Positions 29,433 through 38,800 of a stretch of DNA of 64,000 bases are shown in pieces. This stretch comes from Actinomadura cremea (GTDB lineage Bacteria > Actinomycetota > Actinomycetes > Streptosporangiales > Streptosporangiaceae): the NCBI RefSeq assembly GCF_014648495.1, contig NZ_BMRF01000003.1, forward strand, positions 248,001 through 312,000, given 5' to 3'. The translations under genes were made by a program, and so were the position numbers. The notes below the pieces were generated by a model. The model was given only the letters and a program-made list of their open reading frames with translations, had not been told where the DNA came from and searched no databases. Numbering within the stretch: the first letter of the stretch is position 1; every line of letters begins with the position of its first letter.

Positions 29433-29560
29433 CACCAGGCGAATCCGGCTCGTCGCGCCGGCCGTCGGCACCGGTCACCAAAAGGGGCAATCGGGCAGGC
29501 TTTGCCCGGACGCCGACCTGCGGGTCCAAGGTGAACGGCCGGAGCGGTACCGTTCGTACC

Positions 29561-30499
29561 ATGGCACCCAGCACATCCACCGACGCTCCGTTCGGACGGA
29601 TGCTGACCGCGATGGTCACCCCGTTCCTGCCGGACGGCGGCGTCGACTACGACGGCGCCGCGCGCCTCGCGACCCACCTGGTCGACGAGCGGCGCCACGA
29701 TGGCCTGGTCGTCAACGGGACGACCGGAGAGTCGCCGACGACGAGCGACGACGAGAAGCAGAAACTGCTGCGCGCGGTCATCGAGGCGGTCGGCGACCGC
29801 GCGGTGATCATCGGCGGCGCTGGGACGAACCACACCGAGCACACCCTGCAACTCGCGCGGCAGGCCGAGGCCGCCGGCGCGCACGCGCTCCTCGTGGTCA
29901 CGCCTTACTACAACAAGCCCCCGCAGGAGGGTCTCGTCCGCCATTTCACGGCGGTCGCCGACGCGACGGGCCTGCCGTGCATGCTGTACGACATCCCCGG
30001 GCGCGCCGGAGTGCCGATCCAGAACGACACCCTGGTGCAACTCGCCGAGCACCCGCGGATCATCGCCGTCAAGGACGCCAAGGGCGACCTGTTCGGCGCG
30101 TCCCGGGTGATGGCCGAGACCGACCTGGTCTGGTACTCCGGCGACGACGTCCTCAACCTGCCGTGGCTGTCGGTCGGCGCGGCCGGATTCGTCAGCGTGG
30201 TCGGCCACGTCGTGGGTACCGAACTACATGAGATGATCGACGCGCATCTCGCCGGTGAGCACGCGCGGGCGCTGGAGATCCACCGGCGGCTGCTGCCCGT
30301 GGTCGCCGCCATCATGACCCGAACGCAGGGCGCCATCGCCGTGAAGGCAGCGCTGAACCTGCTCGGTCTCCCCGGAGGCGGCCCGCTCCGCGCTCCGCTG
30401 GTGGAGGCCTCACCGGAGTTCGCGGCGCAACTGCAAGAGGACCTCACAAACGGAGGAGTCAAAGTGTCCGAGGTCGCCATTCCGGAGGTCGCCCGGTGA
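29561..30499 (+). CDS. dapA: 4-hydroxy-tetrahydrodipicolinate synthase DapA
   Basis: A 312-residue TIM-barrel enzyme that condenses pyruvate with aspartate semialdehyde, the entry step to diaminopimelate and lysine. ATG 29561 gives the usual N-terminus before FGRMLTAMVTPF. Family motifs are NGTTGESPTTSDDEK, YYNKPPQEGL, YDIPGRAGV and the Schiff-base Lys in IIAVKDAKGD. The stop overlaps the RNase J start by four bases. GGTAC-CGTTC-GTACC immediately upstream of the ATG is a short inverted repeat containing a -10-like TACCGT, so initiation may be leaderless. Confidence 0.96.
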   Translation: MAPSTSTDAPFGRMLTAMVTPFLPDGGVDYDGAARLATHLVDERRHDGLVVNGTTGESPTTSDDEKQKLLRAVIEAVGDRAVIIGGAGTNHTEHTLQLARQAEAAGAHALLVVTPYYNKPPQEGLVRHFTAVADATGLPCMLYDIPGRAGVPIQNDTLVQLAEHPRIIAVKDAKGDLFGASRVMAETDLVWYSGDDVLNLPWLSVGAAGFVSVVGHVVGTELHEMIDAHLAGEHARALEIHRRLLPVVAAIMTRTQGAIAVKAALNLLGLPGGGPLRAPLVEASPEFAAQLQEDLTNGGVKVSEVAIPEVAR

Positions 30500-32181
30500 G
30501 TCATCCTCACCCGGAGCTCTCGGACCCGCCCGCACCGCCCGAGCACGGCCTGCGCATCGTCGCGCTCGGCGGCCTGGGGGAGATCGGCCGCAACATGACG
30601 GTCTTCGAGTACGGCGGGCGGCTTCTCGTCGTCGACTGCGGCGTGCTCTTCCCCGAGACCGAGCAGCCGGGGATCGACCTGATCCTGCCCGACTTCGACT
30701 ACATCCGGGACCGCCTGGACGACGTCGAGGCGATCGTCCTGACGCACGGGCACGAGGACCACATCGGCGCCGTCCCGTACCTGCTGCGGGAGCGCCGCGA
30801 CATCCCCGTGATCGGGTCGAAGCTGACGATGGCGCTGCTGGAGGCCAAGCTCGCCGAGCACCGCATCAAACCGGTCGTCGACGTCGTCGCCGAGAGCGAG
30901 CGGCGCACGCTGGGACCGTTCGAATGCGAGTTCCTGGCGGTCAACCATTCGATTCCGGACGCGCTCGCCGTCGCGGTCCGCACGCCCGCCGGGCTCGTCC
31001 TGCACACCGGCGACTTCAAGATGGACCAGCTCCCGCTGGACGGGCGGCTCACCGACCTGCCCGGGTTCGCGCGGCTCGGCGCCGAGGGCGTCGACCTGCT
31101 GCTGTCGGACTCCACCAACGCCGAGGTCCCCGGGTTCGTCACCAGCGAGCGCAACATCGGCCCGGTCGTCGACGAGGTGTTCCGCACCGCCGAGGGCCGG
31201 CTGATCGTCGCGTGCTTCGCCTCGCACGTCCACCGCGTCCAGCAGGTCCTGGACGCCGCCGTCGCCAACGGCCGCCGGGTGTGCTTCGTCGGACGGTCGA
31301 TGGTGCGGAACATGGGCGTCGCGCGCGAGCTCGGCTACCTGCAGGTCCCCGAGGGGATCATGGTGGAGCCGAAGCAGCTGGACGACATCCCGCCCGACAA
31401 CCTGGTGCTGGTGTGCACCGGCTCCCAGGGCGAGCCGATGTCGGCGCTGTCGCGGATGGCGAACCGCGACCACCAGATCCGCATCACCGACCGCGACACC
31501 GTGGTGCTGGCGTCGTCCCTCATCCCCGGCAACGAGAACGCCGTCAACCGCGTCATCAACGGCCTCACCCGCTGGGGCGCGCGCGTCGTCCACAAGGGCA
31601 ACGCGCTGGTGCACGTGTCCGGGCACGCCCCGGCGGGCGAGCTGCTGTACGTCCTGAACATGACGAAGCCGGGCAACTTCATGCCGATCCACGGCGAGTG
31701 GCGGCACCTGCGCGCGCACGCGAAGCTCGCCATGCTCACCGGCGTCCCTGAGGACAACGTCGTCATCGCCGAGGACGGCGTCGTCGTCGACCTCGTCGAC
31801 GGGCACGCGAAGATCGTGGGCGCCGTCCCCGCCGGGTACGTGTACGTGGACGGGCTGTCGGTCGGGGAGGTCACCGAGACGTCCCTGAAGGACCGCCGGA
31901 TCCTCGGCGAAGAGGGATTCGTCTCCATCGTCGTCGGCATCGACTCGTCCTCCGGCAAGGTCGTGGCCGGGCCGGAGATCCACGCGCGCGGCGCCGGCAT
32001 CGTCAACCAGGACTTCGACGACATACTGGAGCGGCTCGAGAGCGTCCTCTCCGACGCGGCGGGCGACGGGGTCAACGACATGCACCAGCTCAACCAGCTC
32101 GTCCGCCGCACGGTCGGCAAGTGGGTGAGCGACAACTACCGCCGCCGCCCGATGATCATCCCGGTGGTCGTCGAGGTCTAG
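30496..32181 (+). CDS. rnj: Ribonuclease J
   Basis: A 561-residue metallo-beta-lactamase/beta-CASP RNase with 5'-3' exo- and endonuclease activity, a main mRNA decay and rRNA processing enzyme where RNase E is not dominant. Zinc ligands are in LTHGHEDHIGAVPYL; the beta-CASP part has SDSTNAEVPGF, CFASHVHRVQQ and the C-terminal HVSGHAPAGELLYVLN. GTG 30496 lies in the dapA stop, an arrangement also found in Mycobacterium (dapA upstream of rnj). Confidence 0.95.
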   Translation: MSHPHPELSDPPAPPEHGLRIVALGGLGEIGRNMTVFEYGGRLLVVDCGVLFPETEQPGIDLILPDFDYIRDRLDDVEAIVLTHGHEDHIGAVPYLLRERRDIPVIGSKLTMALLEAKLAEHRIKPVVDVVAESERRTLGPFECEFLAVNHSIPDALAVAVRTPAGLVLHTGDFKMDQLPLDGRLTDLPGFARLGAEGVDLLLSDSTNAEVPGFVTSERNIGPVVDEVFRTAEGRLIVACFASHVHRVQQVLDAAVANGRRVCFVGRSMVRNMGVARELGYLQVPEGIMVEPKQLDDIPPDNLVLVCTGSQGEPMSALSRMANRDHQIRITDRDTVVLASSLIPGNENAVNRVINGLTRWGARVVHKGNALVHVSGHAPAGELLYVLNMTKPGNFMPIHGEWRHLRAHAKLAMLTGVPEDNVVIAEDGVVVDLVDGHAKIVGAVPAGYVYVDGLSVGEVTETSLKDRRILGEEGFVSIVVGIDSSSGKVVAGPEIHARGAGIVNQDFDDILERLESVLSDAAGDGVNDMHQLNQLVRRTVGKWVSDNYRRRPMIIPVVVEV

Positions 32182-32193
32182 GACGCGGCGCGT

Positions 32194-32343
32194 GTCGCGG
32201 GCCCGCGCGTCCGCACGGGTCGCGGGCCCGCGCGTCCGCACGGGTCGCGGGCCCGCGCGTCCGCACGGGTCGCGGGCCCGCGCGTCCGCACGGGTCGCGG
32301 GCCCGCGCGTCCGCACGGGTCGCGGGCCCGCGCGTCCGCACGG
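32194..32343. repeat. Six-copy 25-bp tandem array with palindromic core
   Basis: Six identical 25-bp units begin at 32194, 32219, 32244, 32269, 32294 and 32319. Each holds the perfect palindrome CGCGGGCCCGCG and ends in GCGTCCGCACGG. The array is framed by GCGTGTCGCGGGC at its left edge (from 32190) and the reverse complement GCCCGCGACACGC at its right edge (to about 32356). It starts 12 bp after the rnj stop and ends 63 bp before ftsK. It may serve as a terminator, a protein-binding array, or both. Confidence 0.95.
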
Positions 32344-32389
32344 GCCCGCGACACGCCCGGCCGCCGTCCCGGGACGTCCGCCGATGCTT

Positions 32390-32405
32390 GGTTACTCTCG
32401 TAACC
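32390..32405 (+). promoter_or_regulatory. Inverted repeat and -10 element before ftsK
   Basis: GGTTAC-TCTC-GTAACC ends at the base before the ftsK ATG. TACTCT within it fits a TAnnnT -10 box, so ftsK may have its own promoter and a very short leader. Confidence 0.4.
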
Positions 32406-35141
32406 ATGGCCACACGTGCGTCCGGAGGCGCGAAGAGCTCCTCCCGCGCCGGGGGCAGCGCGGCTCGTCGACCCGCTGGGTCGCCCCCCCGGAAGCGACC
32501 GAGCGGCAAGAGCGGTAACGGCGGGAGCGGAGGTAAGGCGGCGCCGAAGGGCAAGGGCGGCGCCGCGCGGGGCGGCCGGCAGGCCAAGCCCGACCCGATC
32601 CCGATGGCGTTCCTCGGGTTCTTCAAGCTGCTGTTCAAGCTCTGGCAGCTGGCGGCCGTCACCGTCGGCTCGGTGTTCCGCGCCTACGGTCACGGCGCCC
32701 GCAACCTCGACCCCGAGCACCGCCGCGACGGGCTCGGGCTCGCGTTCCTCGGCTCCGCCATCGTGGTCGCCTCGGTGACCTGGTTCCGGCCGGACGGCGT
32801 CGTCACCGTCGCGCTCGAGAAGGTGATCCGCGGCGGGCTCGGCATCGTCGCGATGGGCCTGCCCGTCCTGCTGGCCCTGCTCGCGTGGCGGACGCTGCGC
32901 CACCCCGAGCACCACGAGGACACCGGACGCGTCGTCATCGGCATCACCGCGCTCGGCGCCGGCGTCCTCGGCATCCTGCACCTGGCCGCGGGCGTCCCGT
33001 CCCCGGCCGACGACATGGCGGGCGTCCGCGAGTCGGGCGGCGTGCTCGGCTGGCTCGTCTCGGCGCCGCTCGACACCGCGCTCAGCGGCTGGGTGGCCGT
33101 CCCGCTGCTGCTGCTCCTGTCCGGATTCGGGGTGCTGGTCGTCACCGCCACCCCGATCAACAAGGTCCCCGAGCGCCTCGCCGACCTGTGGGCGGTCGCC
33201 ACCCTGCAGGGACGTCCCGAGACGGCGCCCGCCGACGGAGCCGAGGACGCGGCGCGGGAGGACGCGCCCGCGCCGCGCAAGCGCCGCCGCAAGGGCCGCA
33301 AGGGCGCGGACGGCGACGACGCGGAGAACGGGGAGCCGGAGATCGGCGAGCACTCGCGCCCGTACGACTCGCCGCTGCTGGACGACGCGGCCGGCAAGGG
33401 GGGCGCGTCCGGGAAGAAGGCCCCGACCCGCCGCGACCTCGCCGACGAGCTGTTCGACCCGGATCCGTTCGGCGTCGAGGTCCCGCCGCCCGCACCGCCC
33501 GGCGACGACGACCCGCACCCGGCCGGCCCGCACTCGTTCGACCCGCCCGCCGACGAGGTCCTCCCGGCCCCGGACCCCGAGGAGCCCGACCCGGACACGG
33601 CCGGACGCGACGTTCCCGACCCGACCCCGGCTCCGCGCGGCTCCGAGCAGCTGCCGCTGTCGTCGTCCGGCGAGATCTACGTGCTGCCGGACCCGACGGC
33701 GCTGCGGCCGGGCAGCGCGACCAAGCCGCGCACGAAGGCCAACGACACCGTCGTGAACGCGCTGACCGGGGTGCTGGAGCAGTTCGACATCGACGCGCAG
33801 GTCACCGGGTTCACCCGCGGTCCGACGATCACGCGGTACGAGATCGAGCTGGGTCCGGCGGTGAAGGTCGAGAAGGTCACCGCGCTCACCAAGAACATCG
33901 CGTACGCGGTCAAGAGCGCCGATGTGCGGATCATCTCCCCGATCCCCGGCAAGTCGGCGATCGGGGTGGAGATCCCCAACACCGACAAGGACATCGTCAG
34001 CCTGGGCGACGTGCTGCGCGCCCCGGCCGCGACGAACGAGCACCACCCGATGATCGTGGGGCTGGGCAAGGACGTCGAGGGCCGCACGGTCGTGGCGAAC
34101 CTGGCCAAGATGCCGCACATCCTCATCGCGGGCGCGACCGGCGCCGGCAAGTCGACCTGCATCAACGGGCTCATCACCTCGATCCTGATGAGGGCGACGC
34201 CCGACGAGGTCCGCATGATCCTGGTCGACCCCAAGCGGGTCGAACTGACGATGTACCAGGGCATCCCGCACCTGATCACGCCGATCATCACCAACCCCAA
34301 GAAGGCCGCCGAGGCCCTCGACTGGGTCGTCGGGGAGATGGACCGCCGCTACGACGACCTCGCCGCGTCCGGGTACCGGCACATCGACGACTTCAACAAG
34401 GCCGTCAAGGCGGGCAAGCTGGTGCCGCCGCCCGGCAGCGAGCGCGTCTACACGCCCTACCCGTACATGCTGGTCATCGTCGACGAGCTGGCCGACCTGA
34501 TGATGGTGGCGCCGCGCGACGTCGAGGACTCGGTCGTCCGGATCACCCAGCTCGCCCGCGCCGCCGGCATCCACCTGGTGCTGGCGACGCAGCGCCCGTC
34601 CGTCGACGTCGTGACCGGCCTGATCAAGGCGAACGTCCCGTCCCGGCTGGCGTTCGCGACGTCGTCGCTGTCCGACAGCCGCGTCATCCTCGACCAGCCC
34701 GGCGCGGAGAAGCTCGTCGGGCAGGGCGACGCGCTGTTCCTGCCGATGGGCGCGAGCAAGCCCATGCGGCTCCAGAACGCCTATGTCTCCGAGAAGGAGA
34801 TCACCTCGGTCGTCGGCCACTGCAAGGGGCAGATGGAGGCGTCCTACCGCGACGACGTCGGCGACTCCGCCAAGCCGAAGAAGGAGATCGACGAGGAGAT
34901 CGGCGACGACATGGACCTGCTCGTCCAGGCGATCGAGCTGGTCGTGTCGACGCAGTTCGGCTCGACGTCGATGCTGCAGCGCAAGCTGCGCGTCGGGTTC
35001 GCCAAGGCGGGCCGCCTGATGGACCTCATGGAGAGCCGCGACATCGTCGGCCCCAGCGAGGGCTCCAAGGCGCGCGACGTCCTCGCCAAACCGGACGATC
35101 TGCCCGGAGTGCTCGCGGAGATCCGGGGCGGTGGCGGTTGA
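32406..35141 (+). CDS. ftsK: DNA translocase FtsK/SpoIIIE
   Basis: A 911-residue septal ATPase that pumps chromosome DNA during division or sporulation. Residues 1-65 are a basic Ser/Lys/Gly-rich tail, about 70-260 hold four transmembrane helices, about 270-430 are an acidic, Pro-rich linker, and the motor follows. Walker A is AGATGAGKST near residue 572; Walker B is VIVDELADLMM. The C-terminal gamma winged helix (DLLVQAIELVVSTQFGSTSML...) reads orienting sequences. ATG 32406 is the start; the frame is open upstream through the repeat array but that part is not conserved. Confidence 0.95.
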   Translation: MATRASGGAKSSSRAGGSAARRPAGSPPRKRPSGKSGNGGSGGKAAPKGKGGAARGGRQAKPDPIPMAFLGFFKLLFKLWQLAAVTVGSVFRAYGHGARNLDPEHRRDGLGLAFLGSAIVVASVTWFRPDGVVTVALEKVIRGGLGIVAMGLPVLLALLAWRTLRHPEHHEDTGRVVIGITALGAGVLGILHLAAGVPSPADDMAGVRESGGVLGWLVSAPLDTALSGWVAVPLLLLLSGFGVLVVTATPINKVPERLADLWAVATLQGRPETAPADGAEDAAREDAPAPRKRRRKGRKGADGDDAENGEPEIGEHSRPYDSPLLDDAAGKGGASGKKAPTRRDLADELFDPDPFGVEVPPPAPPGDDDPHPAGPHSFDPPADEVLPAPDPEEPDPDTAGRDVPDPTPAPRGSEQLPLSSSGEIYVLPDPTALRPGSATKPRTKANDTVVNALTGVLEQFDIDAQVTGFTRGPTITRYEIELGPAVKVEKVTALTKNIAYAVKSADVRIISPIPGKSAIGVEIPNTDKDIVSLGDVLRAPAATNEHHPMIVGLGKDVEGRTVVANLAKMPHILIAGATGAGKSTCINGLITSILMRATPDEVRMILVDPKRVELTMYQGIPHLITPIITNPKKAAEALDWVVGEMDRRYDDLAASGYRHIDDFNKAVKAGKLVPPPGSERVYTPYPYMLVIVDELADLMMVAPRDVEDSVVRITQLARAAGIHLVLATQRPSVDVVTGLIKANVPSRLAFATSSLSDSRVILDQPGAEKLVGQGDALFLPMGASKPMRLQNAYVSEKEITSVVGHCKGQMEASYRDDVGDSAKPKKEIDEEIGDDMDLLVQAIELVVSTQFGSTSMLQRKLRVGFAKAGRLMDLMESRDIVGPSEGSKARDVLAKPDDLPGVLAEIRGGGG

Positions 35142-35224
35142 CGGCGATCTCGCCGATGATCAGCGATGTCGCGCGGGACGGCGGCGGACGGCGGACGATC
35201 ATGACGGAATGATGCGAAATCTTG

Positions 35225-35294
35225 CCCACATTCGAACGCGTTGCGAGTCGCAAGGCGGGCATGCCCCTTCCTAGACTGGACCCGCGAATGTGGG
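35225..35294. promoter_or_regulatory. Promoter region of rodZ-like gene with flanking inverted repeat
   Basis: TAGACT at 35272-35277 fits a -10 element. The 10-bp arms CCCACATTCG (35225-35234) and CGAATGTGGG (35285-35294) lie on either side, and TTGCGA-G-TCGCAA (35241-35253) is a further palindrome between them. Confidence 0.45.
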
Positions 35295-35329
35295 ATCGGT
35301 CATAGTGTCGCCCCCGAAGGAGGCTCGGC

Positions 35330-36085
35330 GTGAGCATCGGAGAGACCCTGGCGGATGAGCGACAGCGAGCCGGTCTCTCGGTGACTCAGGTGAGTCTCCA
35401 GACGCGGATCCGGGAAACCGTGATCCGCGGCATGGAGGCCGACGACTTCGCGCTCTGCGGCGGCAACTTCTACGCGCGCGGCCACATCCGCAGCGTCTCG
35501 CGGGTCATCGGCATCGACCCCGAACCCCTCGTCAGCGAGTTCGACGCCACCCACGGCGGCGCGCCGCAGCCCGTCTCGGCCATCTCCGCGTTCGAGCCCG
35601 AGCAGCCCGTGCGCGAGTTCCGCGAGCGCCGCCCCCCGAACTGGAGCGCCGCGATGGCCCTCGCCCTCGCGCTCGTGGTCGTCTACGCGGTCGTCCAGGT
35701 CGTCGGTCCGGACGGCGGCGAGCGGCGCACCGCCAAGCAGGTCGCCGGGACGCCCGCCGCGTCGCCGTCCGCGACCCCGTCGAGCGCGCCGACCAAGAAG
35801 AGCGACCCCGTGGCCGCCGCGCCGCGCACGGAGGTGGACGTGCGCGCCACCGCGAACCGCACCGTGTGGCTGAGCGTCCGCGACGACCGGGGCGAGGCGC
35901 TGTTCAGCGGCATCATGCGCAAGGGCGACCAGAAGCGGTGGACCGCGGACAAGGAGATCGCCCTGGTGATCGGTGTCGGCGGCGGCGTCGACCTCACCGT
36001 GAACGGCAAGGAGCTCGGCGCGCCCGGCCAGGGCGGGGGAGTCCAGCGGCTGAGTTTCGACCGCGACGATCCCGAAGCGGCCTGA
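35330..36085 (+). CDS. RodZ-like HTH membrane protein
   Basis: A 251-residue protein; GTG 35330 follows AAGGAGG. The N-terminal HTH_25 domain (GETLADERQRAGLSVTQVS...LCGGNFYARGHIRSV) is followed by a Pro-rich segment, one transmembrane helix (about residues 104-125) and an external DUF4115 beta-domain (ANRTVWLSVRDDRGEALFSG). This is the RodZ layout: cytoplasmic HTH that contacts MreB or other cytoskeleton, anchor, and periplasmic domain. In actinobacteria without MreB elongation the role is less clear. A hairpin follows the stop. Confidence 0.88.
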   Translation: MSIGETLADERQRAGLSVTQVSLQTRIRETVIRGMEADDFALCGGNFYARGHIRSVSRVIGIDPEPLVSEFDATHGGAPQPVSAISAFEPEQPVREFRERRPPNWSAAMALALALVVVYAVVQVVGPDGGERRTAKQVAGTPAASPSATPSSAPTKKSDPVAAAPRTEVDVRATANRTVWLSVRDDRGEALFSGIMRKGDQKRWTADKEIALVIGVGGGVDLTVNGKELGAPGQGGGVQRLSFDRDDPEAA

Positions 36086-36094
36086 ACCGGGCAT

Positions 36095-36128
36095 GACGGC
36101 CGTCCCGCCGGTCCCCTGCGGGGCCGTC
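36095..36128. terminator. Hairpin between rodZ-like gene and rimO
   Basis: GACGGCC and GGCCGTC form a 7-bp stem with a 20-base loop, starting 10 bp after the stop. Confidence 0.4.
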
Positions 36129-36147
36129 GCCCATTACCTTAGGGGGC

Positions 36148-37575
36148 ATGTCCACTCGCCGTAAGGTCTCGCTGATCACGCTCGGTTGCGCCCGGAACGA
36201 GGTCGACTCCGAGGAGCTCGCCGCCCGCATCGAGGACGCGGGGTGGGACCTTGCGGACGGTTCGGACGGCGCCGACGTCGTGGTCGTCAATACCTGCGGC
36301 TTCATCGAGGCCGCCAAGAAGGATTCGATCGACACGCTGCTCGCCGCGCACGACTCCGGCGCCAAGGTCGTCGCCGCCGGCTGCATGGCCGAGCGGTACG
36401 GCAAGGAACTCGCCGCCGCGCTGCCCGAGGCCGACGCCGTCATCGGTTTCGACGACTACGCCGGCATCGGCGACCGGCTCGACGACGTCATGGCCGGGCG
36501 CGCGCACAGCTCGCACACGCCGCGCGACCGCCGCACCCTGCTGCCGATCACCCCGGTGGAGCGCGGCTCGTCCGCGTCCGGTGTGGCGATCCCCGGGCAC
36601 GGCGACGCGGACGGCGACCTGCCCGACGGCGTCGCGCCCGCGTCCGGCCCCCGGGTGCTGCGGCGCCGCCTCGGCGGCGGCCCGGTCGCCCCGCTGAAGC
36701 TGGCGTCCGGCTGCGACCGCCGCTGCACGTTCTGCGCGATCCCCGCGTTCCGCGGCGCCTACGTGTCGCGCCCGCCGGAGGAGGTGCTGGAGGAGGCCCG
36801 GTGGCTCGCCGCGCACGGCGCCCGCGAGCTCGTCCTGGTCAGCGAGAACTCCACGTCCTACGGCAAGGACCTCGGCGACCTGCGTGCCCTGGAGGGGCTG
36901 CTGCCGCACCTGGCCGGGGTGGACGGCGTCGAGCGCGTCCGCGTCAGCTACCTGCAGCCCGCCGAGACGCGGCCCGGCCTCATCGAGGCGATCTGCGCCA
37001 CGCCCGGCGTCGCCCCCTACTTCGACATGTCGTTCCAGCACGCCAGCGGCCCGGTGCTGCGCTCGATGCGCCGGTTCGGCGACCGGGAGCGGTTCCTCGA
37101 ACTGCTCGACCAGATCCGCGCGCACGCGCCCGAGGCGGGCGTCCGCTCCAACTTCATCGTGGGGTTCCCCGGTGAGACCGAGGACGACTTCGAGGAGCTC
37201 GCCGAGTTCCTGTCGGCCGCCCGCCTGGACGCGGTCGGCGTGTTCGGCTACTCCGACGAGGAGGGCACCGAGGCCGCCGGGCTGGGCGGCAAGGTCGACC
37301 CCGACGAGGTCGCGCGGCGCGTCGAGGAGCTGACCGGGCTGGCCGACGAGCTGACCGCCCAGCGCGCCGAGGACCGCGTCGGCACCGAGGTGTCGGTGCT
37401 GCTTGAGGACAAGACCGACGACGGCGGGTTCGAGGGACGCGCCGCCCACCAGGCTCCCGAGGTGGACGGCACGGTCGTCGTCCGCGGCGCGGGCCTCGCG
37501 CTCGGCGAGATCGTCACCGCCCGCGTCGTCGGCAGCGACGGCGTGGATCTGATCGCCGACGCGGGCGCGCCGTGA
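36148..37575 (+). CDS. rimO: Ribosomal protein S12 methylthiotransferase RimO
   Basis: A 475-residue radical-SAM enzyme that puts a methylthio group on an Asp of S12. The N-terminal UPF0004 domain has [12 protein letters not shown] and [13 protein letters not shown] plus [10 protein letters not shown], three Cys for the auxiliary cluster. The radical-SAM cluster motif is [22 protein letters not shown] domain closes the protein ([24 protein letters not shown]). An insert of about 45 residues (130-175) between domains is longer than in E. coli. ATG 36148 has AGGGGG just upstream; the end overlaps pgsA. Confidence 0.95.
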   Translation: MSTRRKVSLITLGCARNEVDSEELAARIEDAGWDLADGSDGADVVVVNTCGFIEAAKKDSIDTLLAAHDSGAKVVAAGCMAERYGKELAAALPEADAVIGFDDYAGIGDRLDDVMAGRAHSSHTPRDRRTLLPITPVERGSSASGVAIPGHGDADGDLPDGVAPASGPRVLRRRLGGGPVAPLKLASGCDRRCTFCAIPAFRGAYVSRPPEEVLEEARWLAAHGARELVLVSENSTSYGKDLGDLRALEGLLPHLAGVDGVERVRVSYLQPAETRPGLIEAICATPGVAPYFDMSFQHASGPVLRSMRRFGDRERFLELLDQIRAHAPEAGVRSNFIVGFPGETEDDFEELAEFLSAARLDAVGVFGYSDEEGTEAAGLGGKVDPDEVARRVEELTGLADELTAQRAEDRVGTEVSVLLEDKTDDGGFEGRAAHQAPEVDGTVVVRGAGLALGEIVTARVVGSDGVDLIADAGAP

Positions 37576-38180
37576 CGGCCGGCGCGCCGGACCCGGTCGC
37601 CGCCGACGACCGGGGCACGCCCCCCGCCAGCGTCTACAACATCGCGAACCTGCTCACCCTGCTCAGGATCGCGCTCGTTCCGCTGTTCGTGTGGCTGCTG
37701 TTCCTGGAGGGCACCGGCTGGCGGCTCGCCGCGTTCGCGGTGTTCGCGGCGGCGTCCATCACCGACAAGATCGACGGTGACATCGCGCGCGCCCGCGGGC
37801 TGGTCACCGACTTCGGCAAGATCGCCGACCCGATCGCCGACAAGGCCCTGACCGGGGCCGCCCTGATCAGCCTGTCGGTCCTCGGCGAGCTCTGGTGGTG
37901 GGTGACCGCCGCGATCCTGGTCCGCGAGATCGGCATCACGGTGCTGCGGCTCGTCGTCATCCGCCACGGCGTCATCCCGGCCAGCAAGGGCGGCAAGCTG
38001 AAGACGATGCTGCAGATCATCGCGATCGGCCTGTTCATCCTGCCGGGCCCGCTCGACCCGATCCGCTGGGCGACGATGGCGGCCGCCCTGGTCGTCACCC
38101 TCGTCACCGGCGTCGACTACATCGTCCAGGCCTGGCGCCTCCGCAAGGCCCGTACGCGGGCGCACGGGGAGAGCGCGTGA
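37572..38180 (+). CDS. pgsA: CDP-diacylglycerol-glycerol-3-phosphate phosphatidyltransferase
   Basis: A 202-residue membrane enzyme that makes phosphatidylglycerol phosphate. The CDP-alcohol phosphotransferase signature is complete: D-KI-DG-DI-AR, then eight residues, G, three, D, three, D ([18 protein letters not shown]...DPIADK). Five to six helices are predicted. GTG 37572 overlaps the rimO stop, and its own stop overlaps DUF1990. The rimO-pgsA order is common in actinobacteria. Confidence 0.94.
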   Translation: MTAGAPDPVAADDRGTPPASVYNIANLLTLLRIALVPLFVWLLFLEGTGWRLAAFAVFAAASITDKIDGDIARARGLVTDFGKIADPIADKALTGAALISLSVLGELWWWVTAAILVREIGITVLRLVVIRHGVIPASKGGKLKTMLQIIAIGLFILPGPLDPIRWATMAAALVVTLVTGVDYIVQAWRLRKARTRAHGESA

Positions 38181-38689
38181 CGCCGGACGGGTTCACCTAC
38201 CCGGAGGTCGGCGCCACGAGGGACGGCGTCCGGCCGGAGGGCTACCGCCATCTGCGGGTGCGGACGCGCGTGGGCGAGGGACCGGACGCGCTGCGGGCCG
38301 CGGCCGACGCGGTGATGGGCCTGCGGATGCACCGCGCGCTGCCCGTCCGGTTCTCCGCGTCGGTGTCGCGGGCCGAGCCGGGGGCCGACGTGGGGATCGG
38401 CGCCGGGGTCGGGCGACTGCGGCTGCGGGCGCCGTGCCGGGTGGTGTGGGTGCGCGAGGACGAGCGCGGCGCGGGCTTCGGCTACGGGACGCTGCCCGGT
38501 CACCCGATGTCCGGCGAGGAGTCGTTCGTCGTGGACCTCGACGACGCGGGCGCCGTGTGGCTGACCATCACCTCGTTCAGCCGTCCGGTGACGGCGGTGG
38601 CGCGGCTGGCCGGCCCGCTCGCCCCGGTGTTCCAGCGGCTCTACGCGCTCGGCTGCGGCATCGCGCTGCGCAGGCTCGTCCGTCGCTGA
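38177..38689 (+). CDS. DUF1990 family protein
   Basis: A 170-residue protein starting with GTG 38177 inside the pgsA stop. DUF1990 features are TYPEVGATRD, GYRHLRVRTRVGEG, the central W-V-R-E-D strand and GFGYGTLPGHPMSGEESFVV near two thirds. The fold is a SRPBCC-like lipid-binding cup in predicted models of related proteins; its function is unknown. Coupling to pgsA hints at lipids, which is inference. It is the last gene before a strong terminator. Confidence 0.85.
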   Translation: MTPDGFTYPEVGATRDGVRPEGYRHLRVRTRVGEGPDALRAAADAVMGLRMHRALPVRFSASVSRAEPGADVGIGAGVGRLRLRAPCRVVWVREDERGAGFGYGTLPGHPMSGEESFVVDLDDAGAVWLTITSFSRPVTAVARLAGPLAPVFQRLYALGCGIALRRLVRR

Positions 38690-38757
38690 CCCGCCCCCCC
38701 GGCCTACCCGTACGTCGCCGAGCCGTCCGGATGCGGCCCGCCCCGTGGAAACGGAGC

Positions 38758-38800
38758 GGGCCGCGGGACCACGCCCACCCCGGTCGTGGTCCCGCGGCCC
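38758..38800 (+). terminator. Terminator after rimO-pgsA-DUF1990
   Basis: A perfect 16-bp stem (GGGCCGCGGGACCACG and its complement) with an 11-base loop lies 69 bp after the DUF1990 stop. Confidence 0.85.

Noticed and set aside
32194-32343. CRISPR array
   Set aside because: The units are back to back with no spacers, and no cas genes are present.
32121-32405. N-terminal extension of FtsK through the 25-bp array
   Set aside because: Translation would give a repeat protein of Arg/Gly/Pro without family support; ATG 32406 fits FtsK and the array is intergenic.
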